DNA of 64,000 nt from UBA1351 sp965140555 (lineage in GTDB: Bacteria > Bacillota > Clostridia > Lachnospirales > Vallitaleaceae), in contig OZ223259.1 of NCBI GenBank assembly GCA_965140555.1, positions 682,001-746,000 on the forward strand, written 5' to 3'. Made by a program: the position numbers and the translations under genes. This document shows positions 44,910-55,800 of this stretch, piece by piece; position 1 is the first letter of the stretch; every line of letters begins with the position of its first letter. The notes below the pieces were generated by a model that was not told where the DNA came from, made no database searches, and saw nothing but the letters and a program-made list of their open reading frames with translations.

Positions 44910-45501
44910 TTTCACTCTTCTCACCCCCTCGTATAATACTTCCTATGATTAATGAAATAGATGCTGTAAAAGCCCCCATCATAGTGCTAATTGCAATGAT
45001 ACTTTCCCTTCCTACATATAAAGCTAACATCATGCATAGTCCAACAATAGCAATTCCAGAAATATAGCTTTTCTTTTTTGCAATTAAATAGGCTTTTCGA
45101 TCTAACACTTTATTCTTGTGATCTACTGGTGCAAACCGAAAAACACTGAATAAAATCACACCTAAAAAAAGTAGAAATAAATTAATCGTCATATAGTTCT
45201 TTAAAAGATTGATTGTTACAATGTTTAATGTGAATACCGTAATGGTTAAAAAATTACACTTTATAGGTGAGCTTGCATGATAGCCTCCTGCTATAGCTCT
45301 AATTGGTAACATTCCACATAGCCAAAAAATTGTATGTATCCAAGAATTTGTAGTAAAAGCAATCATAAATATCACTGCCAACATTGAAATATTTATCAAA
45401 ATCTGTTCTGTACCATATTGATATATTTCTTGGTCATCTTCATCAATTATATTGTCGTGTACTAAAAAAGATGTTATAGTTCCTGCAAATTGTTTTATCA
45501 T
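44890..45501 (-). CDS. agrB: AgrB-type peptide-processing membrane protease
   Basis: 203 residues with about five or six membrane helices. The catalytic His is in AIAGGYHA (~75) and the Cys seven residues on (SSPIKC), the invariant pair of AgrB cysteine endopeptidases, which cut the AgrD tail and help cyclise and export the signal. The start has GGAGG 8 nt upstream, and the promoter with a repeat operator lies 27-87 bp upstream. Confidence 0.93.
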   Translation of the reverse strand: MIKQFAGTITSFLVHDNIIDEDDQEIYQYGTEQILINISMLAVIFMIAFTTNSWIHTIFWLCGMLPIRAIAGGYHASSPIKCNFLTITVFTLNIVTINLLKNYMTINLFLLFLGVILFSVFRFAPVDHKNKVLDRKAYLIAKKKSYISGIAIVGLCMMLALYVGRESIIAISTMMGAFTASISLIIGSIIRGGEKSENDECYS

Positions 45502-45527
45502 TCTATTACCTCCAACAATTTGTATTT

Positions 45528-45588
45528 ACTATAACATCTCTGTTTCAATTTTCAATAGAAAAAGGACGGAACACTTCTGAAAAAGGAC
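45528..45588 (-). promoter_or_regulatory. agrBD promoter with LytTR-type direct repeats
   Basis: -10 TATAGT (45528-45533), 16-bp spacer, -35 TTGAAA (45550-45555). Directly upstream are two identical copies of GTCCTTTTTC (45558-45567 and 45579-45588) exactly 21 bp apart, the two-helical-turn spacing bound by LytTR dimers such as AgrA. Confidence 0.75.
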
Positions 45589-45619
45589 TAAATTCTATTT
45601 TTGTAGTTTCTCTTAATAA

Positions 45620-46948
45620 TCATGCTATCTTTTTATCAGGTATGATTACCTTAATCACAAATTCATTTTCTTTCATATCCCTTTCAAAAATGCCATCATA
45701 TTTTTTTACCACAGCTTCAACATTACTAAGCCCCAGCCCGATTTCATTATTACTTCTAGACACTTTAGATGAGATGAATCTCCCGTTTTTTTCTTTAATT
45801 GTCTTTTCATTATAAGAATTTCTTACTTCAATTAGAATTGAGTCTCGTTTATATTTCATTGTAAATTGAATGTACTTAGACGCTCCATCATCAATTCGTT
45901 GACATGCTTCAACGGCATTGGTTAAAACATTACCAACAATAACGCTTAAGTCCAAGTCATCCAATTTAAATTTATTCGGTATCATCACCTCAATGCTTGT
46001 TTTAATTCCGTATTCATTTGCTGTAGCCATTCTATTATTAATAATTGCATCCACACCAACATTTCCTGATAATATTCCTTGTCTTTCAAAATCAAGCTCA
46101 CTATTTAATTTGCCAATGTAGTTCTTTGCCTCGTCAACTTTATTTACTTCTAAATATCCATCAATTGTTATTAAATGACTTAACATATCATGTCGTATTT
46201 TTTTTACTTGTTTATGACCGCTTATGATATTTTCATACTGATACTGCTGAAGCAACAATTGCTTTTCTCTAAGCCGAATAATATTATTTTCTTCAATTTG
46301 GATAACTATACTGTCAAATAAATAAAATGCAATTAAATCAATATATATAATTGCTAAACAAGCATAAACTGCACTATTACTGAATGAATTGTTGACTATA
46401 GGTTCATAGACAACTAATATTGCTAATGCTATACTAATAACCGGTATTGAAATAATCAATAGCCAAGAGGTCAGTGACACAACTGAAGCATTTCTACTTC
46501 TAAATTTAATAACTATTTCCACTAATAGAATTAACAATATTTTTGAGACAACCCCACCTAAGAACAAATGCATTACATTGTCTCTAACGCCTTGTATACT
46601 TGCTCCAAAAACAATCCCAAAAACAGTAGCCGTCAATAGTTCGGTTATCATTGAAAATACAATAAAAAAGATTGCAGCCACTAATTTGATATGCTTTTTC
46701 CCTTCATAAAATAACTCACCTATACTATAATATAACAGTACCCCTATTAATAGATTTACTATAAATTCTTCAAAACTAATATTAATTAGAGTTGATATAA
46801 TTAGTATCATTGTCAACCCAGACTTTGTAATCACTTTATTTATATTCTTTTTAGTCAATAACTGATTTAAGAACCGTACAGCAACAAATATTCCAACAAC
46901 ATTGTTAACAAATAAAACAATATCCAATAAATACTCATTTATCATCAT
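45620..46948 (-). CDS. agrC: AgrC-like GHKL sensor histidine kinase
   Basis: 442 residues: six or seven N-terminal membrane helices (~5-210), a dimerisation helix with the phospho-His in KKIRHDMLSHL (~260), and a GHKL ATPase domain (NVLTNAVEACQRI N box, then GLGLSNVEAVVKKYDG). It should sense the cyclic peptide outside. It overlaps the regulator gene by 4 bp (ATGA) and precedes the separately promoted agrBD. Confidence 0.92.
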   Translation of the reverse strand: MMINEYLLDIVLFVNNVVGIFVAVRFLNQLLTKKNINKVITKSGLTMILIISTLINISFEEFIVNLLIGVLLYYSIGELFYEGKKHIKLVAAIFFIVFSMITELLTATVFGIVFGASIQGVRDNVMHLFLGGVVSKILLILLVEIVIKFRSRNASVVSLTSWLLIISIPVISIALAILVVYEPIVNNSFSNSAVYACLAIIYIDLIAFYLFDSIVIQIEENNIIRLREKQLLLQQYQYENIISGHKQVKKIRHDMLSHLITIDGYLEVNKVDEAKNYIGKLNSELDFERQGILSGNVGVDAIINNRMATANEYGIKTSIEVMIPNKFKLDDLDLSVIVGNVLTNAVEACQRIDDGASKYIQFTMKYKRDSILIEVRNSYNEKTIKEKNGRFISSKVSRSNNEIGLGLSNVEAVVKKYDGIFERDMKENEFVIKVIIPDKKIA

Positions 46949-47655
46949 ATATCTCCCATCATATACTTTAGGTATTCTTTCTTAATATTATCTCGATATT
47001 TCTCACTAAATTTCAGTTCTTCTCCAGTAACTAGCATAAGTGTTTTAACACCAATTTCTTTAATATAGTAAATATTTACAATATAATACCGACTTATTCT
47101 AACAAATCCATCTCTTCCAAGCTTATCCACCACACTACTTATACTTTCATTATTTGTATATGTTTCCTTGCTTGTATGTATAATAACTCTATTCCTGTTA
47201 CTTTCTATAAACTGAATTTCCGATAGTCTTATCACCTTGGTTCTATCTCTTGTTTGAATTAGATATGTTTTATTCATTCTAACTTGTAATTCATTAACAG
47301 CTTTTTTAATAACTCTACCAAATTTCTCTTTATCAACGGGCTTCATAATAAAATCATAAGCATCAATGCTGTAGCCTAGGGTAGCATATTCCATTACCGA
47401 AGTGATAATAATAATTAGACAATTCTTGTCATATTCTCTTATAATTTCAGCAGTTTGAATACCATCCAGTTGATCCAACTGCATATCTAGTAATAGAATT
47501 CCATATCTATCACCTGATTCATAGGATTTTATTAAGCTTTCTCCAGAATCAAACTTCCTAAGATTAATCGACTCTTTTAAGCCAATTTCCGAAAGTAGAA
47601 TCTCTAGTCGTTCTTGTTGTATAATATCGTCTTCACATATTGCAATATCTAACAT
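46945..47655 (-). CDS. agrA: AgrA-like LytTR response regulator
   Basis: 236 residues: receiver domain with acidic DE at the N-terminus (AICEDD) and acceptor Asp in ILLLDMQLDQLDG (~58), then a LytTR DNA-binding domain (~130-236) with YLIQTRDRTKVIRLSEIQFI and DGFVRISRYYIVNIYYI. It would bind 21-bp-spaced repeats such as those before agrB. It is the first gene of the agrAC unit, driven by the promoter at 47703-47730. Confidence 0.93.
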   Translation of the reverse strand: MLDIAICEDDIIQQERLEILLSEIGLKESINLRKFDSGESLIKSYESGDRYGILLLDMQLDQLDGIQTAEIIREYDKNCLIIIITSVMEYATLGYSIDAYDFIMKPVDKEKFGRVIKKAVNELQVRMNKTYLIQTRDRTKVIRLSEIQFIESNRNRVIIHTSKETYTNNESISSVVDKLGRDGFVRISRYYIVNIYYIKEIGVKTLMLVTGEELKFSEKYRDNIKKEYLKYMMGDI

Positions 47656-47702
47656 AGTCTCGCTCCCTGCTAATTTATTTTAGATAATAATTTCATTGTC
47701 AT

Positions 47703-47730
47703 ATTATAGCATTTACATAAAAAACACCAA
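47703..47730 (-). promoter_or_regulatory. agrAC promoter
   Basis: Minus strand TTGGTG, 16-bp spacer, TATAAT, ~50 bp before the agrA start. Confidence 0.6.
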
Positions 47731-47817
47731 CTTTGGCAAAACAATTATCTTTAACCAGTTAATGTTTGTAATATTTGCAATCTTTTTCTGTTTTGTATTG
47801 TCTTTAGTCATTTTTTA

Positions 47818-47865
47818 TCATACTGAGAACGCACTCCACATGTGTGGAGTGTGTTCTCAGTATGA
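47818..47865. repeat. 48-bp near-perfect palindrome
   Basis: Two 24-nt arms (TCATACTGAGAAC then GCACTCCACA) meet at ACATGT with a single G-T mismatch. It has no U-tract on either strand. It lies in the gene-free interval 47656-48113 upstream of agrA, which otherwise holds only the agrA promoter and the terminator at 48050. Confidence 0.85.
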
Positions 47866-48049
47866 TTACCATTACTTATAAATATCTCGTCTATGACCAA
47901 CGTCAACAAAAGAAAAACTCTTTACTGTTTCTTATAAATCAAAGTACTAGATAAAATCATTATTCTTTCTTGCTCTAATATAAAATCAACTAATATATCT
48001 TGACTTTCATTAATGCAAATTATCTATTATTCCCATATCGGTATACTAT

Positions 48050-48080
48050 AAAAGAGCAGATAAAACTATCTGCTCTTTTA
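48050..48080 (-). terminator. Terminator of the 48114 esterase gene
   Basis: AAAAGAGCAGATA and TATCTGCTCTTTT form the stem; it is 34 bp past the stop. Confidence 0.75.
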
Positions 48081-48113
48081 ACTTGCTTGTCTCCCCATCA
48101 ACTATCATCATCT

Positions 48114-49712
48114 TTAGTCTTTTGCAAACTGTGAAATAAAAAGCCATGCATTCTCGCAACTATGCTCTCGGCACTCATGGACCTGACCACTGACACTGGC
48201 AAGTGCTGTTCTACAGACGCCGTCCTCACTGTCATAGTATTGAATGGTTAGGTAACTATCCCTGGATGAATTATAGATTCGCTCCATTCGATCACCTGAT
48301 TTTCCCCATATAGGATTCTCCCAATTGTCCTTATCCTCTAACCGAATATCAAATGTCACCTTACACTTGTTGACGCCAGTAACGTAGCGTGTTCTCTCAA
48401 TAGCTGATTCCCCTTGAAAAGGCAATTCCGAAAGATGGGCCTCCTCTCCTCCTGAATAAAATACCGGAACAGGAACCGACTCATTTATCTCACCTGTAAG
48501 AGGGGTACTGAATGGATTATTTTTTACAGGGAACAAGGCACTAGCCGGTGCAATACCTGCAAAGTCTTCCGGGAATTCCTGAAAAAGGTCCCACGTTTTT
48601 CCACTTCCCATCGAAAAGCCACCTGCATAGATTCGTTTTTCATCAATGCTGTAGCGTTGCTTAAGTTCTTCAAGGACCTGCATAATTTCTGCCGCTGTAA
48701 CATCCATATGATTCTCAATAGCCACATATAGAAAATCGTGTCTATGGGCTACATTATACCATCCGGATACAAAGGTTAAGAACATGGCTGAATCTCCCCC
48801 ACCGTGTAATCCTATCAATAAAGGTACCGGCCCTTTATCAAAAATCCCTTTATTATAATAGGCAAAATAACCGACTTTATGGGTCGGTTCATCTTTAAAG
48901 CGACCTTTATTATTTGGTGTTGTCTTCACCGTCACATGTCCGGCTTCTTGAACCATATGTAATTTATCAAGATCCGGCTCTATTTCTAACTGGTTGCACC
49001 ACATCTTAAATTTACGGACAAAGTTTTTATAATCATCCTTATAGTTTGCCTCGTCTTTTATAAGAAGATGCTCACAGTCATCCCAGTGATTATTAATTTC
49101 TGCCGTATTCCCAATACTCATTATCGGAATATCCTTGCGTTGAATATTGGGTTCAACACTGAGTCTTTCTAAGGAACACATAGCAGGTGTTATTTCCCCC
49201 GGTCCCCAAAGGAACTCACCTTTTACCGTCTGAATCAGATATTTGGCAACATAATCCGCAGATGCCCCATAACTGTAAATATCTGTCCTGAATTTTGCCC
49301 CCTTAATATAGTAGCCCTTAAATGTTTCGGTAAAGAAATCGTTCCATGCAACAATGCCGTCTTCATACTCAGGGTCCATTCTTACTTCACCTATTAAATC
49401 TATATAGAGCTGCTGTTCTGCCTTTTCCCAGCCACCTTCACATGTGGGATAAACAAACAAAACACTTGCATCATAGGATGAGGCAATATCTGCCAGTCCG
49501 GTCTCTTCTGCAAAGGCGATGGCCTCCTCCATCGTTCCCCGACGCTCTTCAAAAACAAGAAGAAGTGGTGCGCTAAAGGTGTAGTTGTTCACTTGACCGT
49601 CTATATCACTAGTCGGAATATACACCTTAAGAAAAAAACTTGGATAGTCCTGTTCCCAATACTTCCCGCCGTCAACTAAATTCATTACTTGTGGTCTCTC
49701 CATTACACTCAT
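48114..49712 (-). CDS. PHB-depolymerase/LpqC-like alpha/beta-hydrolase, cytoplasmic
   Basis: 532 residues. The hydrolase domain is in the C-terminal half: LLIGLHGGGDSAMF (oxyanion strand, ~296), the nucleophile elbow GGFSMGSGKTW (~360), and FAGIAPASALFPVKN. The N-terminal ~280 residues look like a partly duplicated hydrolase fold (LLLVFEERRGTMEEAIAFA and SYGASADYVAKYL in the elbow position, where Ala replaces the nucleophile environment). No signal peptide. It probably acts on esters taken up or made inside. It pairs with the esterase lipoprotein upstream. Confidence 0.75.
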   Translation of the reverse strand: MSVMERPQVMNLVDGGKYWEQDYPSFFLKVYIPTSDIDGQVNNYTFSAPLLLVFEERRGTMEEAIAFAEETGLADIASSYDASVLFVYPTCEGGWEKAEQQLYIDLIGEVRMDPEYEDGIVAWNDFFTETFKGYYIKGAKFRTDIYSYGASADYVAKYLIQTVKGEFLWGPGEITPAMCSLERLSVEPNIQRKDIPIMSIGNTAEINNHWDDCEHLLIKDEANYKDDYKNFVRKFKMWCNQLEIEPDLDKLHMVQEAGHVTVKTTPNNKGRFKDEPTHKVGYFAYYNKGIFDKGPVPLLIGLHGGGDSAMFLTFVSGWYNVAHRHDFLYVAIENHMDVTAAEIMQVLEELKQRYSIDEKRIYAGGFSMGSGKTWDLFQEFPEDFAGIAPASALFPVKNNPFSTPLTGEINESVPVPVFYSGGEEAHLSELPFQGESAIERTRYVTGVNKCKVTFDIRLEDKDNWENPIWGKSGDRMERIYNSSRDSYLTIQYYDSEDGVCRTALASVSGQVHECREHSCENAWLFISQFAKD

Positions 49713-49796
49713 ACTCTACCTCCTATTCAATTATAAACTCCGTTACATTCTTCGTTTTCCAAAATAATCTATGATTAGGGCGTCAAAAATCATCTA

Positions 49797-50858
49797 TTAG
49801 TGAAAGATAGCTTTTGTAAAATGATATAGGCCATTCGTCCATACTGTAAAATCGTGGCCCCCGGGCACTTCATAATAGATGTGTTCTACACCATTATTTT
49901 CAAAAGCTTGGTGGTATTTAAACGGTTCATCCCAAACCACCTCATCATGATCCCCATTTGCTATCATAATAAAGGTATCTTCATAGCCGTCTTGAAGCTT
50001 AAATCCCTCTTCATTCAACAAGCCATCTTCCGTCACATTCATATTGGAATAGGGCAACAATCCAAAAGCAGGACTGAACGCGCCAATATAGCCAAAAGTA
50101 TCCTGCATCGTTAATCCTATATAAATGGATTCACGTCCACCCATACTTAAACCGGCAATGGCCCGGTTTTCTCTTCCATCTGAAATCACATAATGACTTT
50201 CCATATAGGGTAACAGGTCATCTCTCAAGTCATGAATAAAATTGTCAAAGGCATCGAAATGTTCTTTGGTGAATATATCAGAAGGATTGGCACTATCATC
50301 CACACGAGCACGTACATTCGGTATAACCACAATCATAGGTTCTGCTTCCCCTTCTGCTATCAAATTTCCGATAACTTCTTTCGGTTTAGCATTAAGCCAT
50401 TCGTTTTGATCCCCACCAATACCATGTAACAAAAAGAGTACAGGGTATGCTGTTTCTGAATTATAATTAGGCGGTAGTAAGACATGGGCTTTTCGCGTAA
50501 CACCAACTGTTGTCGATTCATATTCAATGGTTGTCAATTCACCATATGTTACCTCTGCTTTTTGGGATTGGATATCTACCGGTATACTATACTCCCCCAT
50601 AGTCTCTGTCTCTGTAGACTCCGTTGCACCAGTCTTGTTCTCATTGACACTATTATTCACGGTCTCTTCCTCCTTCATTTCTGTAGATTCTGTACTTTCA
50701 ATCGTTTCTTCATCTACCGCATCTGTCGATTCATCCCCTTGTGTTTCTGCCATTGCCACACCTTTATCGTCAGTATCTTTTGGTTTAATCCCGTCGCTTT
50801 TGGACGTACAGGCTGTTACCATCGCCATTACCAATACGAGTACAACTAGTTTCCTCAT
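49797..50858 (-). CDS. Esterase D/feruloyl-esterase-like lipoprotein
   Basis: 353 residues. A lipoprotein signal ends VTAC (Cys 17). A ~90-residue Thr/Glu/Ser-rich linker follows. The alpha/beta-hydrolase domain has YPVLFLLHGIGGDQNEW (~142), the nucleophile AGLSMGGRESIYIG (~245) and a C-terminal GGHDFTVW histidine. This is the putative esterase family of XynZ/FAE type that frees feruloyl or acetyl groups from plant polysaccharides. It would be anchored outside. It lies divergent from an AraC regulator, which may control it. Confidence 0.85.
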   Translation of the reverse strand: MRKLVVLVLVMAMVTACTSKSDGIKPKDTDDKGVAMAETQGDESTDAVDEETIESTESTEMKEEETVNNSVNENKTGATESTETETMGEYSIPVDIQSQKAEVTYGELTTIEYESTTVGVTRKAHVLLPPNYNSETAYPVLFLLHGIGGDQNEWLNAKPKEVIGNLIAEGEAEPMIVVIPNVRARVDDSANPSDIFTKEHFDAFDNFIHDLRDDLLPYMESHYVISDGRENRAIAGLSMGGRESIYIGLTMQDTFGYIGAFSPAFGLLPYSNMNVTEDGLLNEEGFKLQDGYEDTFIMIANGDHDEVVWDEPFKYHQAFENNGVEHIYYEVPGGHDFTVWTNGLYHFTKAIFH

Positions 50859-51113
50859 CCTTATTTCTCTCCCTTCATCGCTCCACTATCTGATTGTTTT
50901 TTTGCTATTGGTCATAGGCCTACCCACAGCCATGATACCTATCAACTTACGCCATAAAAGATATACTTCCATGAAGCTGACTATTGATTAGGCATTATAA
51001 GACCACCTTGTTCATCTTTGATTTTTCTGCTATAGTACATTATTATAACATTGAACTCATTTTTTGCTATGTCAGCAGCGACATTTTTTAGCACTATTTA
51101 GACAGGAGAACTT

Positions 51114-51977
51114 ATGAAACCTTTATACCTTCACTATTTTACCAAGGGTTCTACGTATCCCTTTTATATTCATACATGTACCCATGATAAAGACTTTCAA
51201 CTACATACCCATGAAGATTTTTATGAACTGGTACTCGTACTCAACGGCTCTGCCATGCACCTTGTTGACGGTGAACAATTTTTCATTAAAAAAGGCGATG
51301 TCTTTGTTATTAGCAATAAGACCGCCCATGGTTATGTGGATACCCACGATTTCAAACTATGCAACATCATGTTTCGTCCGGAGAATATCTTTGCTAATCT
51401 CCATGACATCCGAAAACTTGCCGGCTTCCATGCCCTCTTTGTCTTGGAACCATATCTGACTTTAGAACAACATTTTGCCAGCCGCCTCTCTCTATCTCCT
51501 TCTGATTTCATAATTGTTATGAATCTCGTCGATTCCCTCCTGGACGAGTTTGACCATGCCCATAACGGACGCCATGATATGATTCAATCACTTTTTATTA
51601 TTCTGGCCATTTTCCTATCTAGAAAGTATGAATTCATACCGGAAAAATCCAATCAGGTTGTCCTTAATATTGCAACCTCTGTTTCCTATATGGAAATCAA
51701 CTTCACCAAACCATTACATATGGATGATTTAGCCCATATGTCCGGCTTATCCACGAGGCATTTCAACCGTCTATTTAAGAATACCTATGGCACCACACCG
51801 GTTCATTATCTCCTCAACCTAAAGCTGGATTTGGCCAGTCATTTATTGATTAGCACCAAAAAAACAGTGACTGAAATTGCGTTATCTTCCGGTTTTCAAG
51901 ATATTAACTATTTTTCTAGAGCCTTTAAAAAATTCAGGAATATGTCCCCTAGTGACTACAGAAAAGAAAACCTATAA
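51114..51977 (+). CDS. AraC-family regulator with cupin sensor
   Basis: 287 residues after AGGAGAAC. N-terminal cupin domain (HTHEDFYELVLVLNGS then FFIKKGDVFVISNKTAH) and a C-terminal double helix-turn-helix (LHMDDLAHMSGLSTRHFNRL and VTEIALSSGFQDINYFSRAF). Such proteins usually sense sugars. It is divergent from the esterase lipoprotein gene, its likely target. Confidence 0.9.
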   Translation: MKPLYLHYFTKGSTYPFYIHTCTHDKDFQLHTHEDFYELVLVLNGSAMHLVDGEQFFIKKGDVFVISNKTAHGYVDTHDFKLCNIMFRPENIFANLHDIRKLAGFHALFVLEPYLTLEQHFASRLSLSPSDFIIVMNLVDSLLDEFDHAHNGRHDMIQSLFIILAIFLSRKYEFIPEKSNQVVLNIATSVSYMEINFTKPLHMDDLAHMSGLSTRHFNRLFKNTYGTTPVHYLLNLKLDLASHLLISTKKTVTEIALSSGFQDINYFSRAFKKFRNMSPSDYRKENL

Positions 51978-52847
51978 AATCGGTATATAAATCTCTACTA
52001 ATCGTTTGTCTCCCTGCTCTTTTACGGGAGGATAATGCTCAAAGGAAAATCTGTCATCAGCCTTATAGCCACTATTCGGTAGCCATTTTGCGTACATATA
52101 ATACCAGGCTTTTTCATATTCCTTTGGATTAACGTAAAAACTGCCGACTCCGTACCTACCTTCTGAAAGAGTTAGCAACCCAACCTCTTGACTGGTAGCA
52201 ACATTCCCGCTAACAGACATACAAACACTAAGTCGTAAATATTCTTCGTCTGTTTCATTCCCAAAATCATGATAGATCACAAACCATCTAGAATCCGGTG
52301 ATATAAGTTGTCTCTGATCCGCCCAATGGTACAACTTATTGAATAAACCCAAAAAGAGCTCACTATCACCTTTATATGAGCCTGTATACCTCGTATAAAT
52401 AACTTGAGTTTCCCTTTCCATTCGCATCTCAATAGTAACAGGTTCAATAGCCCTATCTCTCTCTTGTAACCCCTCCGGAATAAAATTAGCTTCATTAACC
52501 AAACCATTTATTTTCCTATAGCTAGTAGCACTAATCCTATACTTTGACTTAAATGCCTTAGCAAAAGAAGCTTGACTTGAAAAGCCAACACTCATAGCGA
52601 TATCAATGATTGTTCGCTCTTTATCTGCCAATAGCATATAAGCTGCCTTTTCTAATCGAATCCTTTTAATAAATCCATATAAATTTTCCCCGGTTACTAC
52701 TCCAAATATTCGCTGAAAATGATATTCACTAAAATTAGCTATTTGAGATAATTGCTTGATTGTGAGTGGTTCATCTATATGGTTTTCTATATAATCTTGT
52801 ACTCTATTGATTTGTTCAATATAAGGGTTTTGATCTTCTATATGCAT
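51972..52847 (-). CDS. Rob/SoxS-like AraC regulator with GyrI-like ligand domain
   Basis: 291 residues: N-terminal AraC double HTH (LTIKQLSQIANFSEYHFQRI and IIDIAMSVGFSSQASFAKAF), then a GyrI-like small-molecule-binding domain (~130-291: VTIEMRMERETQVIYTRYTG and the KAWYYMYAKWLPNSGY region). Proteins of this build sense hydrophobic drugs. It lies 46 bp downstream of, and on the same strand as, the UvrA-like gene. Its 3' end overlaps the convergent AraC gene by 6 bp. Confidence 0.9.
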   Translation of the reverse strand: MHIEDQNPYIEQINRVQDYIENHIDEPLTIKQLSQIANFSEYHFQRIFGVVTGENLYGFIKRIRLEKAAYMLLADKERTIIDIAMSVGFSSQASFAKAFKSKYRISATSYRKINGLVNEANFIPEGLQERDRAIEPVTIEMRMERETQVIYTRYTGSYKGDSELFLGLFNKLYHWADQRQLISPDSRWFVIYHDFGNETDEEYLRLSVCMSVSGNVATSQEVGLLTLSEGRYGVGSFYVNPKEYEKAWYYMYAKWLPNSGYKADDRFSFEHYPPVKEQGDKRLVEIYIPIL

Positions 52848-52893
52848 AGGATGCCTCCTTCACACTTTTCATTTATCATATCATATGATTTAA

Positions 52894-55800
52894 TTATTTT
52901 TTCTGATAACCCGTCCTAACAATATAGCCTCCTCTATCTCCGCCTTCCGGACCAAGCTCAATAATGTAATCACATGCCTTAATCATTTTCAAATTATGTT
53001 CAATAACAATAATTGTAGCGCCTTTTTCTTTCAGCTCCATTAATACCCCGATCACCTTTTCAACATCATCTTCATGTAGGCCGGTCGTTGGTTCATCTAA
53101 TATATAGAGGATGTTATTACATTCTTTTCTATACAATTCTTTAGCCAACTTTATTCTTTGAGCTTCACCACCTGACAAAGTAGAAGCACTTTGACCAAGT
53201 TTGAGATAACCTAAACCTACTTTCACCAGCATGGAAAGCTGTTTAACAATCTCTTTTTCATCCTGAAACACCTCAATTAAATCATAAATCTCTGAATCAA
53301 GAATATCACCTATGGATAACCCCTTTCTTTTAACCTCAAGCACTTCTTTAGCATATCTTCTGCCTTGACATTTACTACAGGGTATATACAAATCATCCAT
53401 ATAGTGCATGTTTATTGCCACCTCTCCAAGGCCCTTACACTCCGGACACTGACCTTTTTTTGAATTGAAGCTAAAATACTCTTTGGTCAGCTTTTTACTT
53501 TTTGCCTCCCTAGTCTCTGCATAACATTTTCTTATGACATCAAAAACACCTGTATAAGTGGCAGGATTGGATCTTGAGTTACTACCTATTGGCTTCTGAT
53601 TGACATAGCACACATCCTCCACTTCTTCTACACCAAGTACTTGTTCTACCTTCCCCCTATCCTCCACTGCTTTGCCTAAAAACTTCCTAAGATAAGGATA
53701 TAAGGTCTTTGATATAAGACTACTTTTTCCAGAACCACTAACTCCTATAACAGCTGTCATTAAACCTATTGGCATTGCGACCTCAAGATTTTTCAGATTG
53801 TTTGTAGTCACGCCCCTTAGTTGAATGTAAGTCTTATTTTTTACTTCAAGAACGTCATCACCCATCCCTTCTTTTTCACCCTGTGATCGGTCGCTTAGAA
53901 CTTGAATCGTGTTAAAATCATCCGTATAATTATGAGATTCAAGCTGTTTTTCAATCTCCTGCCGATCTTCAACAGAAATCAGTTCTCCACCATAGCGACC
54001 GGCTTTGGGCCCCATTTCAAAATGCATATCCGCTATGTTCAAGAAGCTTTTTTTATGCTCGACTAATAGAACCGTATTGCCATGTTTTTTTAAATCTACT
54101 ATGGCATTCATCAAAAAACGATAGTCTTTGGGGTGTAAACCTTTTGACGGCTCATCCATAATATATAGAATATTCGATAGACCTGTTCCGAATTGTGTAG
54201 CGAGTTTCAAACGCTGAGCTTCTCCACCGGATAAGCTAGGTACACTTCTATCAAGGGTTATATATCTTAATCCAACATCTTGTATGCGTTTTAATCTCTG
54301 GTCTAACTTAATAAAAAGCTTCTTCGTTTTATCTTGTTGCTCCTTCGTCAGTTGCCTATAGTTTTGATGGCACCATACACGTAACCGATCAATGCTTAAC
54401 TTTGTAAGCTCCGGATATCTAAATCCATTGATAGTTGCCAATCTGCCCTCCTCACGTAGACGTTCACCGTGGCAGTGACTACATGTTTTTTGGGACATAA
54501 ACCGTTTTGCCTGTTCAAGCATGTTGGTTGACTTTGTATCATGAGTTAATCTTTGAATAAGATTTACAGCCCCTTCAACAGGCCTTGTAATAACACCACT
54601 TCTCCCCTTTGCAGTCTCATACACTAGACTTACTTCACGTCCGTTTGAACCATAATAGAATTGCTGTTTAAATGCCTTGGGTAACTTTGAGAATGGCAAC
54701 TCCAAATCCACATGTAAATCATCAGCTAAAGCCAATATCTCTCCTCTCATCCAGTTTGCATTGGGTTTCTTTTTATGTTTTCTTAAATCACCATATAATG
54801 AAGAGGCACAATCTAACAAGGATTGATTCGGGTGTTCCACAATCTTCTCTATATCAATGCTCATGTCTGTCCCTAATCCTTTACAAACCGGACACATAAA
54901 GTCAGGATGATTATAACTAAAGACTTGAGGCGTTCTATCAAATAGGATTTCACCACAACTACCACAAACATTGGTGTCGTCAACAATCTGATGACACTTT
55001 GGACATATACGCACTGAAATCGTTGAATATAATAGTTTCAAAATATCCCCTATCTTCGTCACTGATCCAACTGTAGATCTGGGATTAGCCCCTAATGCTC
55101 TTTGTTCAATCGCAATAGCCGGTTGCAATCCGCTTATCTTATCTACATAGGCATCTGAAAATGTATCCGATAGCATCTGATTCGAAAGCACTAAATCCAT
55201 AAACTGCTTTTGACTCTCCGAATAAATGGTGTCAAATGCCAAGCTAGATTTACCACTACCACTAACACCGGTAATTAGGTTAACTCGCTTCTTTGGAATG
55301 GATACAGTAATATTTTTAAGGTTATGAATACGCGCATTGCGAATGTTAATCTCTTGATTGTCATACGCATCATCCATAGCATCATCTATCCTAAGGTCAT
55401 CACAAAAATCGAACACCTCATCATATGCTGTCATTTCTTCTTGATTATCTTTCGCACATACATGTATTTCTTTTGGTTTATCAAAGCTTTTATAGTTCGT
55501 CCAATGTGACACCCATGGTGGCAAAGTAACTGCTTCTATCCTGTCCATTGAGGGTTGATAGGCCATTAATTGGAGTATTTTTGTCCCCAGAAAACCATCA
55601 AAACCTTCAATTTCAATGATTCCGTTATAGAAATCCATCTGCTCAACTCTTACAATGGTTGACCCTATGGGATTGGGTCGAACAGGCGATCTTGATGCAA
55701 AGATCCCCGTTTGTGGCGCATTGTTATATGGAGGATGACATGTTCTCATCACGCGAAAGGACTCTTTATCAAATCGGTGAAACCACCATAAGACTCTAAT

